NCBI GenBank assembly: GCA_026770585.1
Contig: MU646568.1
Coordinates: 259,879 to 273,427 of the forward strand
Length of the DNA: 13,549 nucleotides
Source: Baffinella frigidus
Taxonomy: Eukaryota; Cryptophyceae; Cryptomonadales; Baffinellaceae
Reading direction: 5' to 3'
Shown here: piece after piece, positions 13,001 to 13,549 of the stretch
Position numbering within the stretch: position 1 is the stretch's first letter
Layout of the letters: every line of letters starts with the position of its first letter
Notes under the pieces: generated by a model
The model's database searches: none
The model's input: the letters and a program-made list of their open reading frames with translations, nothing else
Told to the model about the DNA's origin: nothing
Made by a program: the position numbers and the translations under genes

Positions 13001-13081
13001 CTGGAAGTCGAGCTTGGAGAGGAGGAGGGGCTCCGCGGGTGCGAGGGGGATCTTGAACGACCGCGGATCCCCTGCGGCCAT
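13001..13081 (-). CDS. Probable first exon of an unrecognised gene
   Basis: ATG at 13081 in good context (AAGGATGGCC) opens 27 codons: MAAGDPRSFKIPLAPAEPLL then LSKLDFQ, followed by GTACCA as donor (phase 0). Its end motif is the intact form of the broken copies at 12798, 12601 and 12411. Second-exon-like pieces at 11718-12296 also start in phase 0 after CAG, so they could join. The sequence just upstream is duplicated at 13391-13500 together with the ATG. I recognise no family; function is unknown. Confidence 0.4.
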
Positions 13082-13154
13082 CCTTCTTGTTAACACCCGT
13101 TAACACCCAGGGAGGGTTTCGGGTAGGGAGGGTTTCGGGTAGGAGGGTTTCGGG
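13049..13154 (-). repeat. Duplicated start region, copy 1
   Basis: GATCTTGAACGA onward matches 13391-13496 with about three differences in 106 bp. It covers the first ten codons of the first exon, two GTTAACACCC units and three telomere-like units. Confidence 0.8.
13104..13154 (+). repeat. Telomere-like GGGAGGGTTTCGGGTA units, internal block
   Basis: Three 15-16-bp units. On the minus strand they read CCCGAAACCCTCC and lie about 25-75 bp upstream of the ATG at 13081. A lone related unit, TTTCGGGTAGGG, occurs at 12977-12988. Confidence 0.8.
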
Positions 13155-13203
13155 CCATGCTTCTTGTGAGCACCGTGCAGGAGAGAGAGAGCGGGGGTGC
13201 GCT

Positions 13204-13275
13204 TAGGTCCGTTTAGGCTTGATTCAATCCCACCATAGCCGGACATCTGGCGGTTCCGTAGAACGAGCTTCTACC
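13204..13275 (-). repeat. Diverged fragment of dispersed repeat D
   Basis: TAGGTCCGTTTAGGCTTGAT, then CCCACCATAGCCGGACATCT and GGTTCCGTAGAACG follow the block order of reversed D copies. Confidence 0.45.
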
Positions 13276-13382
13276 AGACAGAACCGAGCAGGGGGTGGTT
13301 TACAGCTACGTCGATGCAGTGCTTCGCGTTTAACGCCGTCTTGCTAAACACCGTGAACGAGACGTCAATTCGTACTGACACG

Positions 13383-13424
13383 CTAGGGGGGGATCTTGAA
13401 CGAGCGCGGATCCCCTGCGGCCAT
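13383..13424 (-). pseudogene. Second copy of the first exon, truncated
   Basis: ATG at 13424 opens MAAGDPRSFKIPP and then TAG at 13383-13385. The first twelve residues match the exon at 13081. The homology ends where the stop appears, so this copy is broken by the duplication breakpoint or a small change. Confidence 0.5.
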
Positions 13425-13451
13425 CCTCCTTGTTAAGACCCGTTAACACCC

Positions 13452-13549
13452 AGGGAGGGTTTCGGGTAGGGAGGGTTTCGGGTAGGAGGGTTTCGGGTAG
13501 GAGGGTTTCGGGTATGAGAGTTTCGGGTATGAGGGTTTCGGGGGAGGGG
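13452..13549 (+). repeat. Telomere-like units, terminal block
   Basis: Six 15-16-bp units around AGGGTTTCGGGTA run to the window end, with the G-rich strand pointing to the end as in a right telomere. The units are not the simple TTAGGG or TTTAGGG repeat, so a true telomere is not shown. Confidence 0.75.

Noticed and set aside
13452-13549. True telomere
   Set aside because: Units are 15-16 bp and variable, and the same block occurs 340 bp further inside next to a possible start codon; kept as telomere-like only.

Overview
The window looks like a nuclear segment of a eukaryote, most likely a unicellular alga or other protist. The one convincing gene is split by a GT-AG intron and encodes a MYND zinc finger with TPR-like helices. 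Almost everything else is dispersed short inverted-repeat elements, minisatellites and microsatellites. I see no bacterial operon layout, tRNA, rRNA, CRISPR array or transposase gene. The species cannot be fixed from the sequence. The poly-G start and G-rich repeat end are probably where an assembly broke in repeats, although the right end could be subtelomeric.

Layout. 1-1800 is a cluster of miniature inverted-repeat elements of three kinds, called A (GGGGTACCTCGCTC ends), B (ACTCGCGAA ends) and C (CCCTTAAGTG ends), plus a partly overlapping tandem segmental duplication. 1804-2288 shows nothing recognisable. 2289-3453 on the minus strand is the MYND-TPR gene (342 aa after splicing). 3454-4080 is its upstream flank, with two small hairpins and a fragment of repeat D. 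4110-4590 is four different short tandem repeats in a row. 4600-5950 is mostly non-coding, with one full copy of the 150-bp dispersed repeat D and a 50-bp direct repeat 710 bp apart. 5959-6690 is two 21-bp arrays in opposite orientation. 6737-7051 has two more C elements. 7486-7934 has three D copies in tandem. 8515-9120 has small tandem repeats and a duplicated, decayed coding-like fragment. 9648-10840 is a second cluster of A, B and D elements resembling the left end.

10850-13549 on the minus strand carries repeated pieces of what seems to be one intron-bearing gene that I cannot name: first-exon-like pieces (LLLSKLDFQ motif, four copies, plus a fifth copy of the start codon), second-exon-like pieces (VEQWLA motif, four copies) and a third exon with both splice signals. 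The pieces are spaced roughly 140-200 bp apart and most are broken. Telomere-like G-rich repeats lie just upstream of both copies of the start codon.

The best new observation is a natural empty-site/filled-site pair for element A (847-848 versus 1665-1769), which shows insertion with a TA duplication. The window has no set of genes that visibly work together; it is a gene-poor, repeat-driven region.
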